This document shows, one piece after another, positions 54,301-62,530 of a DNA stretch of 64,000 nt. Position 1 is the stretch's first letter; each line of letters opens with the position of its first letter. This stretch comes from Azoarcus sp. KH32C (lineage in GTDB: Bacteria > Pseudomonadota > Gammaproteobacteria > Burkholderiales > Rhodocyclaceae): positions 4,340,001-4,404,000 of the forward strand of contig NC_020516.1 in assembly GCF_000349945.1 (NCBI RefSeq). Direction: 5' to 3'. Below the pieces are notes generated by a model, which was given only the letters and a program-made list of their open reading frames with translations, was not told where the DNA came from and ran no database searches. A program made the position numbers and the translations under genes.

Positions 54301-54559
54301 GTTCCGCAGCCGAGCAGCCGCAGATGCTGCGGTAAGCCTCATTGAATTCGACGAAGCGCCCTTGCATGTCCGTGAGCGCGATGCCGAGCGAGGACAGCTC
54401 GAAGAGCCCCTTCAGTTTCTGCTCGCTTTCCCGCAGGGCTTGGGACCGTGGCCACATGCCATGGGTGATGAAGCGGGCGATGCCGCGCCACATCCGGGCG
54501 AAAAGACCTCGCTCCTCCCGCGCGCGCCACCCCGCGCTCGTCCCGCCCGGACCGTCCAT
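51302..54559 (-). CDS. Large hybrid kinase: PAS x4-HK-receiver-Hpt
   Basis: 1085 aa, soluble. Four PAS-type domains (about 45-165, 168-295, 300-430, 435-560), the third of the PAS-7 kind (GFTIFDEQDRLVICNSAYRDKY). H-box LANMSHEIRTPMNAILGL with H585, HATPase with KHGGTGLGLAISKRLVELMGG, receiver (VLLVEDNEVNQQLAR; VVLMDIQMPGMSGYDA) and a C-terminal Hpt with RLAHSLKSSAASIG, H1022. It is an ArcB/BarA-style phosphorelay that could feed the FixJ or HD-GYP regulators downstream. Between cheB and the next hybrid kinase. Confidence 0.88.
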   Translation of the reverse strand: MDGPGGTSAGWRAREERGLFARMWRGIARFITHGMWPRSQALRESEQKLKGLFELSSLGIALTDMQGRFVEFNEAYRSICGCSAAELHDPESRVPRPGRLSEADVRKVLRVGRYGPHEREYLRRNGSLVPVRVSGIVIVGRDGRNYIWSTVEDISARRQVDGARSVSEQRFRDFSLSSADWFWELDANLRLCYLSENFERACGRSAASMLGRTRAEVFAEDDLNAPEMSRAHMALLRRHEPFRNFQYAMRDATGATVWVSVSGLPIFDAQRRFTGYRGVGQNVTAQKAAAEAAERANQLLREAVEQVASGFTIFDEQDRLVICNSAYRDKYALSRDLIVPGATFEEIVRKGAERGQYKDAMGDIDAWVRRRVQEHQNPTGRPIEQELGDGRWILIVENRTPSGYIVGNRIDITERKRTEDQLRKLSRAVEQSAESILITDVEANIEYVNEAFVRTTGYSREETIGRNARFLKSGLTPPSTYASFWGTLRRGEHWQGEMINKRKNGETYPEYVIATPIRDPAGAITHFVAVREDITEKRRNADELTRHRKHLEELVAQRTTELVSARDAAQAAAQAKSEFLANMSHEIRTPMNAILGLTNLALYTELSPKQDDYLRKIKGAANSLLGIINDILDVSKIEAGKVDLESCEFALDEVLGDMVDIIGPRAEEKGLHIRLDVAADVPPVLVGDPLRLRQVLINLGGNAVKFAEHGEVVVVVAPQAMVDGDVMLRFSVRDQGIGMRAAQVAQLFQPFTQADASVTRKHGGTGLGLAISKRLVELMGGEIGVASEPGQGSDFHFTARFGVGHAEALPAAPPAPAEPAPRIQPKLAGLRVLLVEDNEVNQQLARDLLTEVAGGHIVTAGNGEEALERVRREAFDVVLMDIQMPGMSGYDATRLIRRDRPDGELPIIAMTAHALASDREKCLAAGMNDYISKPFDPVELFAKLATWGQRCETSAPPAVPACASPRALAGISVETGLKHCFGRRELHAKLLRMFHETRSGTSGELRDALRRGDTEAASRLAHSLKSSAASIGAEALSSAAGRLEAVLCAGEDDALESALTEFDGRLGIVLEGLQAWLEEEALPVV

Positions 54560-54586
54560 CTCCCGCTATCCCCTTCGTCTCCCCGA

Positions 54587-55726
54587 TTATTGTTTGATGA
54601 TATGACACTCCGTACGCTCGCGGGGCGCGGCGCTCATGGCCCGCAGAGGAAGCTTCGTCGGCCCCTGGCCCCACTGCACGACGGCAGACGGGATCGCCGA
54701 CAGCGCGACCACCTCCGCCGCCGCACCGCGCCGGATCGCCTCCTTCGGCATCCCGAACACGACGCAGGACTCCGCGTCCTGCGCCAGCGTGTGCGCGCCG
54801 GCGTTGCGCATCTCGAGCAGCCCAGCGGCGCCGTCGTCGCCCATGCCGGTCATGATGATGCCGAGCGCATTCTTCGCGGCGCACTTCGCGACGGAGCGGA
54901 AGAGCACGTCGACCGACGGCCGATGGCGATTCACGAGCGGTCCGTCGATGACGTCGACGTGATACTGGGCGCCGCTTCGCCGCAACAACATGTGCTTGCC
55001 GCCGGGCGCGATCAACGCACGGCCGGGGATCACGCGGTCGCCGGAGGCGGCTTCCCGCACCTCGATCTCGCACAGGCTGTCCAGCCGCCGCGCGAAGGAC
55101 GCGGTGAATTTCTCCGGCATGTGCTGCACGATCACGATACCGGGGCTCACGCGCGGCAAGGCCGAGAGCACCGCCTCCAGCGCGAGCGTGCCGCCCGTCG
55201 AAGTGCCGATCGCGACGATGCGGTCGGTGGTTTCTGCCATCGCCCCGCTCGCCGGCGCGAGGATCGCATCCGCGCTGAGCTTTGAGGGCGCTCCGAGCGC
55301 AGTCCCGCGGCGCAGGTTGCGCAGGTTCGCGCGCGCGGCGCCCTTCACGGCACCAATCAGGTCTTCCGAGGCGTCGCGCAGGAAGGACTTGATGCCCAGC
55401 GTCGGCTTCGTGACGATCTGCACGGCGCCGGCTTCGAGCGCCTGCATCGAGGTCGTCGTGCCGGCCTCGGTCAGCGACGAGCAAATCACGACCGGTGTCG
55501 GGCGCTCCGCCATGATCTTGCGCAGGAAGCTGATGCCGTCCATGCGCGGCATCTCGACGTCGAGCACGATCACGTCCGGCCATTGGCGCGCCATATGGTT
55601 GAGCGCGAAGATCGGGTCGGACGCGACCCCCGTCACCTCGATCGCCGGATCACTCTCCAGCACGCCCTGCAGCACCTGGCGGACGACCGCGGAGTCGTCG
55701 ACGAGCTGGACCTTGATCTTTGCCAT
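54587..55726 (-). CDS. cheB: Chemotaxis methylesterase/glutamine deamidase CheB
   Basis: 379 aa. Receiver domain with D56 (VIVLDVEMPRMDG), linker, and the methylesterase domain with IGTSTGGTLALEAVL (catalytic Ser), IVQHMPEKFTASFA (His) and IMTGMGDDGAAGL (Asp). Removes methyl groups from MCPs. No CheR or CheD gene is found in this window. Follows the PAS-MCP by 28 bases. Confidence 0.93.
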   Translation of the reverse strand: MAKIKVQLVDDSAVVRQVLQGVLESDPAIEVTGVASDPIFALNHMARQWPDVIVLDVEMPRMDGISFLRKIMAERPTPVVICSSLTEAGTTTSMQALEAGAVQIVTKPTLGIKSFLRDASEDLIGAVKGAARANLRNLRRGTALGAPSKLSADAILAPASGAMAETTDRIVAIGTSTGGTLALEAVLSALPRVSPGIVIVQHMPEKFTASFARRLDSLCEIEVREAASGDRVIPGRALIAPGGKHMLLRRSGAQYHVDVIDGPLVNRHRPSVDVLFRSVAKCAAKNALGIIMTGMGDDGAAGLLEMRNAGAHTLAQDAESCVVFGMPKEAIRRGAAAEVVALSAIPSAVVQWGQGPTKLPLRAMSAAPRERTECHIIKQ

Positions 55727-55754
55727 CGCCCTATCGTCCTTTGGCCCTCTGGCC

Positions 55755-57260
55755 TCAGCGCAGCGAGAAGAAGCCCATCGTCCGCTGCAGCTTCTCCGCC
55801 TGACCGTTCATCTCGTCGGCGGTCGCGGCGAGCTCCTCGGCGGCCGTGGCGTTCTGCTGCGTGATCTGGTTCAACTGGTTCATCGCGGCGTTGATCTGCG
55901 CAACCCCCGCCGACTGCTCTTCCGACGCGGCGGCGATCTCCTGCACGAGGTCCGAGGTCTTGCGGATCGACGGCACCATCGCGTCGAGGAAGCCACCCGC
56001 CTTCTCCGCCAGCCCGACGCTGCCCTTCGCGACTTCGCCGATCTCGCGCGCCGCGACCTGGCTGCGCTCGGCGAGCTTGCGCACTTCGGTCGCGACGACC
56101 GCGAAGCCCTTGCCGTGCTCGCCGGCACGCGCTGCCTCGATCGCGGCGTTCAACGCGAGCAGGTTCGTCTGGTAGGCGATGTCATCAATGATGCCGATGC
56201 GCTCGGCGATGCTCTTCATCGCCGCGACCGTCTCCTTCACCGCCGCGCCGCCCTCGACCGCCTCGGCCGAGGACTGCGCCGCCATGCCGTCAGTGACCTT
56301 CGCGTTCTCGGCGTTCTGGCTGATCGACGAAGACATCTGCTCGATCGACGCACCCGTCTCCTCGACGCTCGCCGCCTGCTCGCTGGTCGTCTGCGACATC
56401 GACTGCGCGGTCGCCGACACGCCGTCCGACGAGGACGACAGCACCGAGGCGGCGTTGCGGATGTCGGTGACGATGCTCGCGAGATTGCCCGCCATCGTAT
56501 TCACGGCGTGCGTCAGCTGGCCGATTTCCGTACGCAGGTCGGCCACGCCCTGCATGCGCAAGTCGCCCGCGGCAACGATCTGGCAGCCGCGGATCGCGTC
56601 GCCGAGCGGACGCAGCAGCTTGAAGACGAGCAGCCACCAGACCAGCGCCGCGAGCGCGACCCCGGCGCCGGCGAGCGCCGCACGCGTCACCGTGTCGCCG
56701 AGGCCCGTGCCCAGCGCGAGCAGGATCGCCGCCAGCCCGACCGACGCGAGGCTCGTGCGCGCCTGAATGTTCAGATGCGCGAGCGCGCCAATCCGGCCGG
56801 CGAGACCGCTGCGCACCACCGCGCCGCCCTTCACCGTCAGTCCGCGCGCCGATCCCTCGCGGAAGCGGCGGTAGATGCGCTCGGCCTCGTCGACCTGCGT
56901 GCGTGTCGGCCGCGAACGCAGCGACATGTAGCCGACCACCCGCCCGTCCTCCCAGATCGGGTTGGCGTTGGCCTCGACCCAGTAGTGGTCGCCGTTCTTG
57001 CAGCGGTTCTTGACCATGCCGCGCCACGGTCGCCCGCCCTGCAGCGTCTTCCACAGGTCGGCGAAGGCCTCCGGCGGCATGTCGGGGTGGCGGATGACGT
57101 TGTGCGGCTTGCCGATCACCTCCTCCTCGGAGAATCCGCTGATCTCGAGAAAGGGGCGGTTGACGTAGGTGATGCGGCCCTTGAGGTCGGTCTTCGAGAC
57201 GATGTACTCGCCCTCGGCGAGGTGTCGCTCCACATTGGTCACGGGCATGTTCACGCGCAT
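55755..57260 (-). CDS. PAS-containing methyl-accepting chemotaxis protein (Aer-like)
   Basis: 501 aa. N-terminal PAS domain (about 10-125; GEYIVSKTDLKGRITYVNRPF, NRCKNGDHYWVEANANPIWE) of the Aer type, two short membrane helices (about 170-210), and the signalling hairpin (SERIGIIDDIAYQTNLLALN; AARAGEHGKGFAVVATEVRKL). Probably senses redox or energy state through a bound cofactor. Its 3' signalling part is nearly identical in DNA to that of the MCP at 57842-59113. Confidence 0.9.
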   Translation of the reverse strand: MRVNMPVTNVERHLAEGEYIVSKTDLKGRITYVNRPFLEISGFSEEEVIGKPHNVIRHPDMPPEAFADLWKTLQGGRPWRGMVKNRCKNGDHYWVEANANPIWEDGRVVGYMSLRSRPTRTQVDEAERIYRRFREGSARGLTVKGGAVVRSGLAGRIGALAHLNIQARTSLASVGLAAILLALGTGLGDTVTRAALAGAGVALAALVWWLLVFKLLRPLGDAIRGCQIVAAGDLRMQGVADLRTEIGQLTHAVNTMAGNLASIVTDIRNAASVLSSSSDGVSATAQSMSQTTSEQAASVEETGASIEQMSSSISQNAENAKVTDGMAAQSSAEAVEGGAAVKETVAAMKSIAERIGIIDDIAYQTNLLALNAAIEAARAGEHGKGFAVVATEVRKLAERSQVAAREIGEVAKGSVGLAEKAGGFLDAMVPSIRKTSDLVQEIAAASEEQSAGVAQINAAMNQLNQITQQNATAAEELAATADEMNGQAEKLQRTMGFFSLR

Positions 57261-57274
57261 GGCGAGTCTCCAGA

Positions 57275-57829
57275 TCAGTTGTGCGGCACGGAGTCCGGTT
57301 GCGGGACCTCCGCCGCGGCGCTCATTTCGGTCCTCTCGCCGGCGGTCGCGAGGTCGTCGAGGGAAAGCACGTCGTTGACGCTCAGGATGATTGCGAAGCG
57401 CCCATTCACCTTGCCGATACCGGCGATGAAATCGGCCCGCACGCCGGTGCCGAAGCGCGGCGCGGGCTCGATGTCGGCCGGCGCCATCTCGAGCACCTCC
57501 GACACCGCATCGACGACGACCCCCAGGTCGTACTTGCGTTCGTCCGACTCGACTTCGACGATCACGATGCAGGTCCGCCGGGAGACGTCCGTGCGCTTGC
57601 GGCCGAAGCGCGCCGACAGGTCCACCACCGGCACGACCGAGCCGCGCAGGTTGATCACGCCGCGGATCGCCTCCGGCATCGTCGGCACCTCGGTCAGCTC
57701 GCCGTACTCGATGATCTCCTTCACGTGCAGGATGCCGATCGCGAACAGCTCGCCGCCCAGCATGAAGGTCACGTACTGCACCGGCACGTCGATCACCGGC
57801 TCCACTGCGGTCTCCAGCCTTGCGCCCAT
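57275..57829 (-). CDS. cheW: Chemotaxis coupling protein CheW
   Basis: 184 aa. VQYVTFMLGGELFAIGILHVKEII, MPEAIRGVINLRGSVVPVVDL and VDAVSEVLEM form the CheW SH3-like double barrel. It links MCPs to CheA. Located between the two MCP genes with 13- and 14-base gaps, so one operon. Confidence 0.93.
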   Translation of the reverse strand: MGARLETAVEPVIDVPVQYVTFMLGGELFAIGILHVKEIIEYGELTEVPTMPEAIRGVINLRGSVVPVVDLSARFGRKRTDVSRRTCIVIVEVESDERKYDLGVVVDAVSEVLEMAPADIEPAPRFGTGVRADFIAGIGKVNGRFAIILSVNDVLSLDDLATAGERTEMSAAAEVPQPDSVPHN

Positions 57830-57841
57830 CGTCGCGGCTCC

Positions 57842-59113
57842 TCAGAAATTCACGAAATCGAGATCCAGATCGCCGAAGGCCGGCTGGGAGGCGCCCGCCG
57901 GCGTCGAGCGCGCTCGCCGAACCGGCTTCGTCGCCGGCTGCACGCTCTCCGACGCGCTCGCCGCCCCCCTCACCACCACTCCCGTCTCGACCTTGAAGAA
58001 GGCCATCGTCCGCTCCAGCTTGGCTGCCTGCCCGCTCATCTGTTCGGCCGTCGCGGCGAGCGCCTCGGTGGCCGCGGCGTTCTGCTGCGTGATCTGGTTG
58101 AGCTGCGTCATCGCGGTGTTGATCTGCGCGACCCCCGCCGACTGCTCTTCCGACGCGACGGCGATCTCCTGCACGAGGTCCGAGGTCTTGCGGATCTTCG
58201 GCACCATCGCGTCGAGGAAGCCGCCCGCCTGCTCCGCGAGCCCGACGCTGCCCTTCGCGACTTCGCCGATCTCGCGCGCCGCGACCTGGCTGCGTTCGGC
58301 GAGCTTGCGCACTTCGGTCGCCACCACCGCGAAGCCCTTGCCGTGCTCGCCGGCGCGCGCCGCCTCGATCGCGGCGTTCAATGCCAACAGGTTCGTCTGG
58401 TAGGCGATGTCGTCGATGATGCCGATGCGCTCGGCGATGCTCTTCATCGCCGCGACCGTCTCCTTCACCGCCGCGCCGCCTTCGACCGCCTCGGCCGAGG
58501 ACTTCGCCGCCATGCCGTCGGTGATCTTTGCGTTCTCGGCGTTGTGGCTGATCGACGAGGACATCTGCTCGATCGACGCGCCCGTCTCCTCGACGCTCGC
58601 CGCCTGCTCGCTCGTCGCCTGCGACAAGCCCTGCGCCGTCCGCGTCACCTGCCCGGCGGCGGCGTTGAGATTGCCCGATGCGCTACGCGCCTCGACAATC
58701 ACCGCCGAGAACTTCTCCGCCATCCGCCGCACGGCCGCGAGCATACTGCCGCGGTCGTCCGGCGCGACGCGCACGCTCACGCTCACGCCAAGGTCGCCGG
58801 CGGCGAGGCGCTCGATCACCGCCTTCGCATACGCGGGCTCGCCGCCCAGTTGCCGCAGCAGCCCCCTGAGGATGAACGCTGCTCCGGCGCCGAAGGCCGC
58901 AAGCACGAGCCATGCGACCAGCACGCACTGCTGCAGCGCATCGGCACTTTGCGCGCCGAGCTCCGCGACGGCCGGCAGCGTGCCGGCGACGCGGACCGCC
59001 TCCGCAATCCTTGCGACTTCGTAGTATGCGAGGCCCGCCAACGCGGCAAGGCCGAGCACCGCAACGCCCGCGAGGGCATACAGGCGCTGCGTGAGGGTCA
59101 TTTCCCCGTTCAT
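57842..59113 (-). CDS. Methyl-accepting chemotaxis protein
   Basis: 423 aa. Membrane helices near 10-28 and 55-75 with a short periplasmic loop of about 30 residues (EVARIAEAVRVAGTLPAVAE), HAMP-like linker (LRQLGGEPAYAKAVIERLAAGDLGV), and the MCP hairpin. C-terminal tail ends GDLDLDFVNF, with no NWETF-type pentapeptide. Starts right after cheA, gap 33 bases. Confidence 0.9.
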   Translation of the reverse strand: MNGEMTLTQRLYALAGVAVLGLAALAGLAYYEVARIAEAVRVAGTLPAVAELGAQSADALQQCVLVAWLVLAAFGAGAAFILRGLLRQLGGEPAYAKAVIERLAAGDLGVSVSVRVAPDDRGSMLAAVRRMAEKFSAVIVEARSASGNLNAAAGQVTRTAQGLSQATSEQAASVEETGASIEQMSSSISHNAENAKITDGMAAKSSAEAVEGGAAVKETVAAMKSIAERIGIIDDIAYQTNLLALNAAIEAARAGEHGKGFAVVATEVRKLAERSQVAAREIGEVAKGSVGLAEQAGGFLDAMVPKIRKTSDLVQEIAVASEEQSAGVAQINTAMTQLNQITQQNAAATEALAATAEQMSGQAAKLERTMAFFKVETGVVVRGAASASESVQPATKPVRRARSTPAGASQPAFGDLDLDFVNF

Positions 59114-59146
59114 GGCAGTACGTCTCCGTCAGTGATTTGCAACCGG

Positions 59147-61402
59147 TCAGCCGATGGCGACCGCCCGTTCCGATGCACTGGGCCGCAGCACGCGCCCGCC
59201 GCCCGCCGCGTCCCGCGCCGCCGCCTCCTGCAACAGCGACGGCACATCCAGGATCAAGGCCACCTGGCCGCTGCCGAGGATCGTCGAGCCGCCGATGCCG
59301 CGCACCCGGCTGAAGACCTTGCCCAGCGGCTTGATCACGGTCTGGAACTCGTCCATCAGCTCGTCGACGACGAGCCCTGCTTTGTGCGCGCCATAGCGCA
59401 CGACGACGATGCTTTCGCGATGACCGCCGCAGCCGCCGAGGCCGAAGTGATCGCGCAGCCGCAGGAAGGGCAGGATCTCGCCGCGCAGGTTGATGTAGGT
59501 CCGCCCCGTCGCCGCCTGCCGGTCCGCCTCGGAGAGCTCGACGCATTCCAGCACCATGTCGAGCGGCACGACGTAGGCCGCGTCGCCGACGCCGACGAGG
59601 AAGCCGTCGATGATCGCGAGCGTCAGCGGCAGCCGGATGCGGATCGTCGTCCCCAGCCCCTCGGTGCTCTCCAGCTCGACCGTGCCACGCAGGGCCTCGA
59701 TGTTCTGCCGCACCACGTCCATGCCGACGCCGCGGCCCGAAAGATTGCTGACCTGTTCCGCCGTCGAGAATCCCGGCTCGAAGATCAGCTTGTAGATTTC
59801 GTGCTCCGTGAGGCTCTGCCCGGGCTGCACCAGTCCGCGCGCGACGGCCTTCGCGAGGATGCGCTCCTTGTTCAGCCCGCCCCCATCGTCGCTCACCTCG
59901 ATCACGATGCAGCCCGAGTCGTGGTACGCGTTCAGGCGCAGCGTCCCGCGCACCGGCTTGCTGCGCGCGAGGCGGAGCTCGGCCGATTCGATGCCATGGT
60001 CGATCGCGTTGCGCACAAGATGCGTCAGCGGATCGGCGATGCCCTCGACGACGCTCTTGTCGAGCTCGGTCTCCGCCCCGGTGATCGCCAGTTCGATGTC
60101 CTTGCCGAGCTCCTTCCCGACGTCGCGCACCACGCGCTGGAAGCGGTTGAAGGTCTCGCCGATCTGCACCATGCGCAGGCGCAGCGCGCCGTCACGGATC
60201 TCCTCGACGAGGCGCGAGATCAGCGCCGTCGCCTCAAGCATCGCGCCGTCGCTCCGCTGCTGCGCGAGCAGATTCGCGCCCGCACCGGCGATGACGAGCT
60301 CGCCGACGAGATTGATCAAGCTGTCGAGCTTATCCGCCGGCACGCGCACCAGCTTGTTGTCCGCAGCCTTGCTCTCGCGGTTGCGCACCTGCTTGTCGAG
60401 CGCGCTCTGCACGACCTGCGGCGCCACCACCTGCTGCTCCACGAGCAGCTCGCCGAGCGGCCCTGCCACCGGGCCCGCCGCGAGTGCGGTCTGCCAATCG
60501 AGCCCGGCTTCCAGTTCGCGCCGCGTCAGGGCGCCGCTCGCGACGAGGATCTCGCCGAGGCGCAGATCGTCCTCGGGCAGGCGCCGGATCAGCTCGATGT
60601 ACTCCGACACCTTGCTGCGCGGCGGCAGCACGTGGATCTCCGAATCCTCGCGCACGAACTCGAACACGTTCTCGATCGTTTCCTTGCTCGCGCCAGAATG
60701 CAGCTCGATCTCGAAGCCCAGATAGCAGGCTTCCGGGTCCATCGCCGGGCCCTCGGGCATCGCGTCGGACAGCGTCGTAATCGACACGACCTCCCCGACG
60801 GTCGCCAGATAGCGGATGAAGGACAGCGGATCCATGCCGTTGCGCAGCACATCGCGGTCGAAGCGCAGGGAGATGTGCCAGTTGTCGGTCGCGACGACAT
60901 CGCCATCACCGCGTTCCAACGCGCCTCCGCCGGCAGCCTCAACGCCCCCGCGCGACTCGGTGGGCAGCGTCGTCGCCGCGATCGCCGGCTTGCCCAGGAA
61001 CTCCCGCAGTCTTGCGATCAGGCGCTCGCCGCAGGCCCGGGTCTCCGCGTCCAGCGCCATCGCCGGCACGTGCGCCACGAGCTTGCCGATGTGGTCCCCG
61101 CAGGGTAGCAGCAGCGCAATCAGGTCGCCGCAGACCTGGATCTCCCGGGTCCGCAGCTTGTCGAGCACATGCTCCAGCACATGCGTGAATGCGACGATCG
61201 GCTCCAGCCCGAAGAGTCCGGCCGAGCCCTTGATCGTGTGCGCGGCGCGAAACATCGCGTGGATGAGCTCGTCATCCGCAGGCGCGCTTTCGAGGCGCAG
61301 CAGCGCCTCCTCCATGTCGCGCAACAATTCATCCGCCTCGGCGATGAAGGTGTCCAGAGCCTGATCGAAATTCACGTCTTCGGTCCCCTCAAGGATTGAC
61401 AC
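59147..61402 (-). CDS. cheA: Chemotaxis histidine kinase CheA with MshEN-like insert
   Basis: 751 aa. P1/Hpt domain with phospho-accepting H55 (AAHTIKGSAGLFG); a P2-like region at about 170-265 (WHISLRFDRDVLRNGMDPLSFIRYL); then at 281-304 RLGEILVASG...LEAGLDWQ and at 315-338 PLGELLVEQQ...ALDKQ, a two-motif pattern like the MshEN/GspE_N c-di-GMP-binding domain. Dimerisation P3 (KLDSLINLVGELVIAGA), ATPase P4 (HLVRNAIDHGIE, GRGVGMDVVRQNIEALRG) and CheW-like P5 follow. The key enzyme of this chemosensory system. The insert is the notable part; see findings. Confidence 0.92.
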   Translation of the reverse strand: MSILEGTEDVNFDQALDTFIAEADELLRDMEEALLRLESAPADDELIHAMFRAAHTIKGSAGLFGLEPIVAFTHVLEHVLDKLRTREIQVCGDLIALLLPCGDHIGKLVAHVPAMALDAETRACGERLIARLREFLGKPAIAATTLPTESRGGVEAAGGGALERGDGDVVATDNWHISLRFDRDVLRNGMDPLSFIRYLATVGEVVSITTLSDAMPEGPAMDPEACYLGFEIELHSGASKETIENVFEFVREDSEIHVLPPRSKVSEYIELIRRLPEDDLRLGEILVASGALTRRELEAGLDWQTALAAGPVAGPLGELLVEQQVVAPQVVQSALDKQVRNRESKAADNKLVRVPADKLDSLINLVGELVIAGAGANLLAQQRSDGAMLEATALISRLVEEIRDGALRLRMVQIGETFNRFQRVVRDVGKELGKDIELAITGAETELDKSVVEGIADPLTHLVRNAIDHGIESAELRLARSKPVRGTLRLNAYHDSGCIVIEVSDDGGGLNKERILAKAVARGLVQPGQSLTEHEIYKLIFEPGFSTAEQVSNLSGRGVGMDVVRQNIEALRGTVELESTEGLGTTIRIRLPLTLAIIDGFLVGVGDAAYVVPLDMVLECVELSEADRQAATGRTYINLRGEILPFLRLRDHFGLGGCGGHRESIVVVRYGAHKAGLVVDELMDEFQTVIKPLGKVFSRVRGIGGSTILGSGQVALILDVPSLLQEAAARDAAGGGRVLRPSASERAVAIG

Positions 61403-61422
61403 AGAGCGTCCAGATCCAGGCG

Positions 61423-61758
61423 TCAGTTCCGAGACACTCCGCCCTCTGCGGCGCAGTCATCCAGAAGGCTGGCAAGCTGCATCGTCTCCAGCGCGTCCTT
61501 CACTACATCGCTGCACCCGGCGACCCGCAGTTCGATCCCGCGCTGTGCGGCCTCGCGCCTCGCCAGGATCAGCAACTGCAGTCCCGCGGTATCCACCTCA
61601 TTCACCGCCGACATATCCAGATGCACGACCGGGCCGGCGTCCAGCGCCCTCATCAGCAGCCCATGTTGTTCCGCGACGGTGTAGATCGTGAGCTCGCCTT
61701 CCGGACGGAAGCCGGCCGGCCGCTCATTCACGGCATCGGATAAAGTTGAGGAGTTCAT
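61423..61758 (-). CDS. STAS-domain protein
   Basis: 111 aa. Core VHLDMSAVNEVDTAGLQLLILARR has the Asp-x-Ala/Ser position where anti-sigma antagonists are phosphorylated on Ser; here the residue after VDT is Ala-Gly, so the usual phosphorylatable Ser is replaced by Thr. Such proteins often head chemosensory (Che/Wsp/Chp) operons. Start at MNSSTLSDAV. 20 bases upstream of cheA. Confidence 0.83.
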   Translation of the reverse strand: MNSSTLSDAVNERPAGFRPEGELTIYTVAEQHGLLMRALDAGPVVHLDMSAVNEVDTAGLQLLILARREAAQRGIELRVAGCSDVVKDALETMQLASLLDDCAAEGGVSRN

Positions 61759-61944
61759 CGGGTCCGCCTCTCCACTGTCTGCAGGAACTGCCGCGATTCG
61801 GTTGCCGATTGCGTATGCCAACGTGGAATGCAGTATCTGCTTTGCGGACTGAGGGGCGAGAGCGTCCAATTACACGCGTGGACTAGGTAATTTCTCACGG
61901 GCGCACGAGGCGCGGGCAATCGTCGGCCCGGGCCGCCCGTAAAC

Positions 61945-61978
61945 GAAAAAACCCGGCAACCACGAAGGGCTGCCGGGT
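61945..61978 (-). terminator. Rho-independent terminator of ssb
   Basis: On the minus strand: stem ACCCGGCA / TGCCGGGT with a 12-base loop, then TTTTTT. About 30 bases after the ssb stop. Confidence 0.88.
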
Positions 61979-62008
61979 CTTACCGAACCGGGTACTACGA
62001 GGCGTCGC

Positions 62009-62503
62009 TTAAAACGGGATATCGTCGTCGAAGTCGCCGAAACCGCCGCCGCTGCTCGGCTGGCTCGGCGCGCGCTGCGCGGGCGCGGCCTGCGGAGCTT
62101 GACGTGCCGGAGCCGGGGCCGGCGCGTCATAGCCGCCCTCTGACTGGCGCATCGGCGCATCGCCGCCCGAACGCGAACCCAGCATCTTCATCTCGTCGGC
62201 ACGGATTTCCGTCGTGTAACGATCCTGGCCGTCCTTGTCCTGCCACTTGCGCGTCTGCAGGCGGCCTTCCACGTACACCTGGCTGCCCTTGCGCAGATAT
62301 TGCGACGCGATCTCCGCGAGGCGGCCGAAAAACACCACGCGATGCCACTCCGTTGCTTCCTTGCGCTCGCCGCTCGCCTTGTCCTTCCAGGTCTCGGTCG
62401 TCGCGATCGTCACGTTGCAGATCGCGTCACCGCTCGGCGCATAACGCGTTTCCGGGTCCCGACCCAGGTTGCCGATCAGGATCACTTTGTTCAGGGAAGC
62501 CAT
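62009..62503 (-). CDS. ssb: Single-stranded DNA-binding protein
   Basis: 164 aa. OB fold begins MASLNKVILIGNLGRDPETRY; middle part EWHRVVFFGRLAEIASQYLRKGSQVYVEGRLQTRKWQD; flexible Gly/Pro/Gln linker; acidic tip FDDDIPF that binds partner proteins. 27 bases downstream of the MFS gene, a usual betaproteobacterial order next to uvrA. Confidence 0.95.
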   Translation of the reverse strand: MASLNKVILIGNLGRDPETRYAPSGDAICNVTIATTETWKDKASGERKEATEWHRVVFFGRLAEIASQYLRKGSQVYVEGRLQTRKWQDKDGQDRYTTEIRADEMKMLGSRSGGDAPMRQSEGGYDAPAPAPARQAPQAAPAQRAPSQPSSGGGFGDFDDDIPF

Positions 62504-62530
62504 CCCTTTCTCCTCGAATACAAATTCAAA

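Noticed and set aside
52403..58403. Long plus-strand frames opposite the kinase, cheB and MCP genes
   Set aside because: Composition artefacts; the minus strand carries complete conserved domains throughout.
57281..61108. 1275-codon open frame opposite cheW, MCP and cheA
   Set aside because: Spans three real genes on the other strand and repeats the antisense image of the duplicated MCP domain. No start signal and no recognisable fold.
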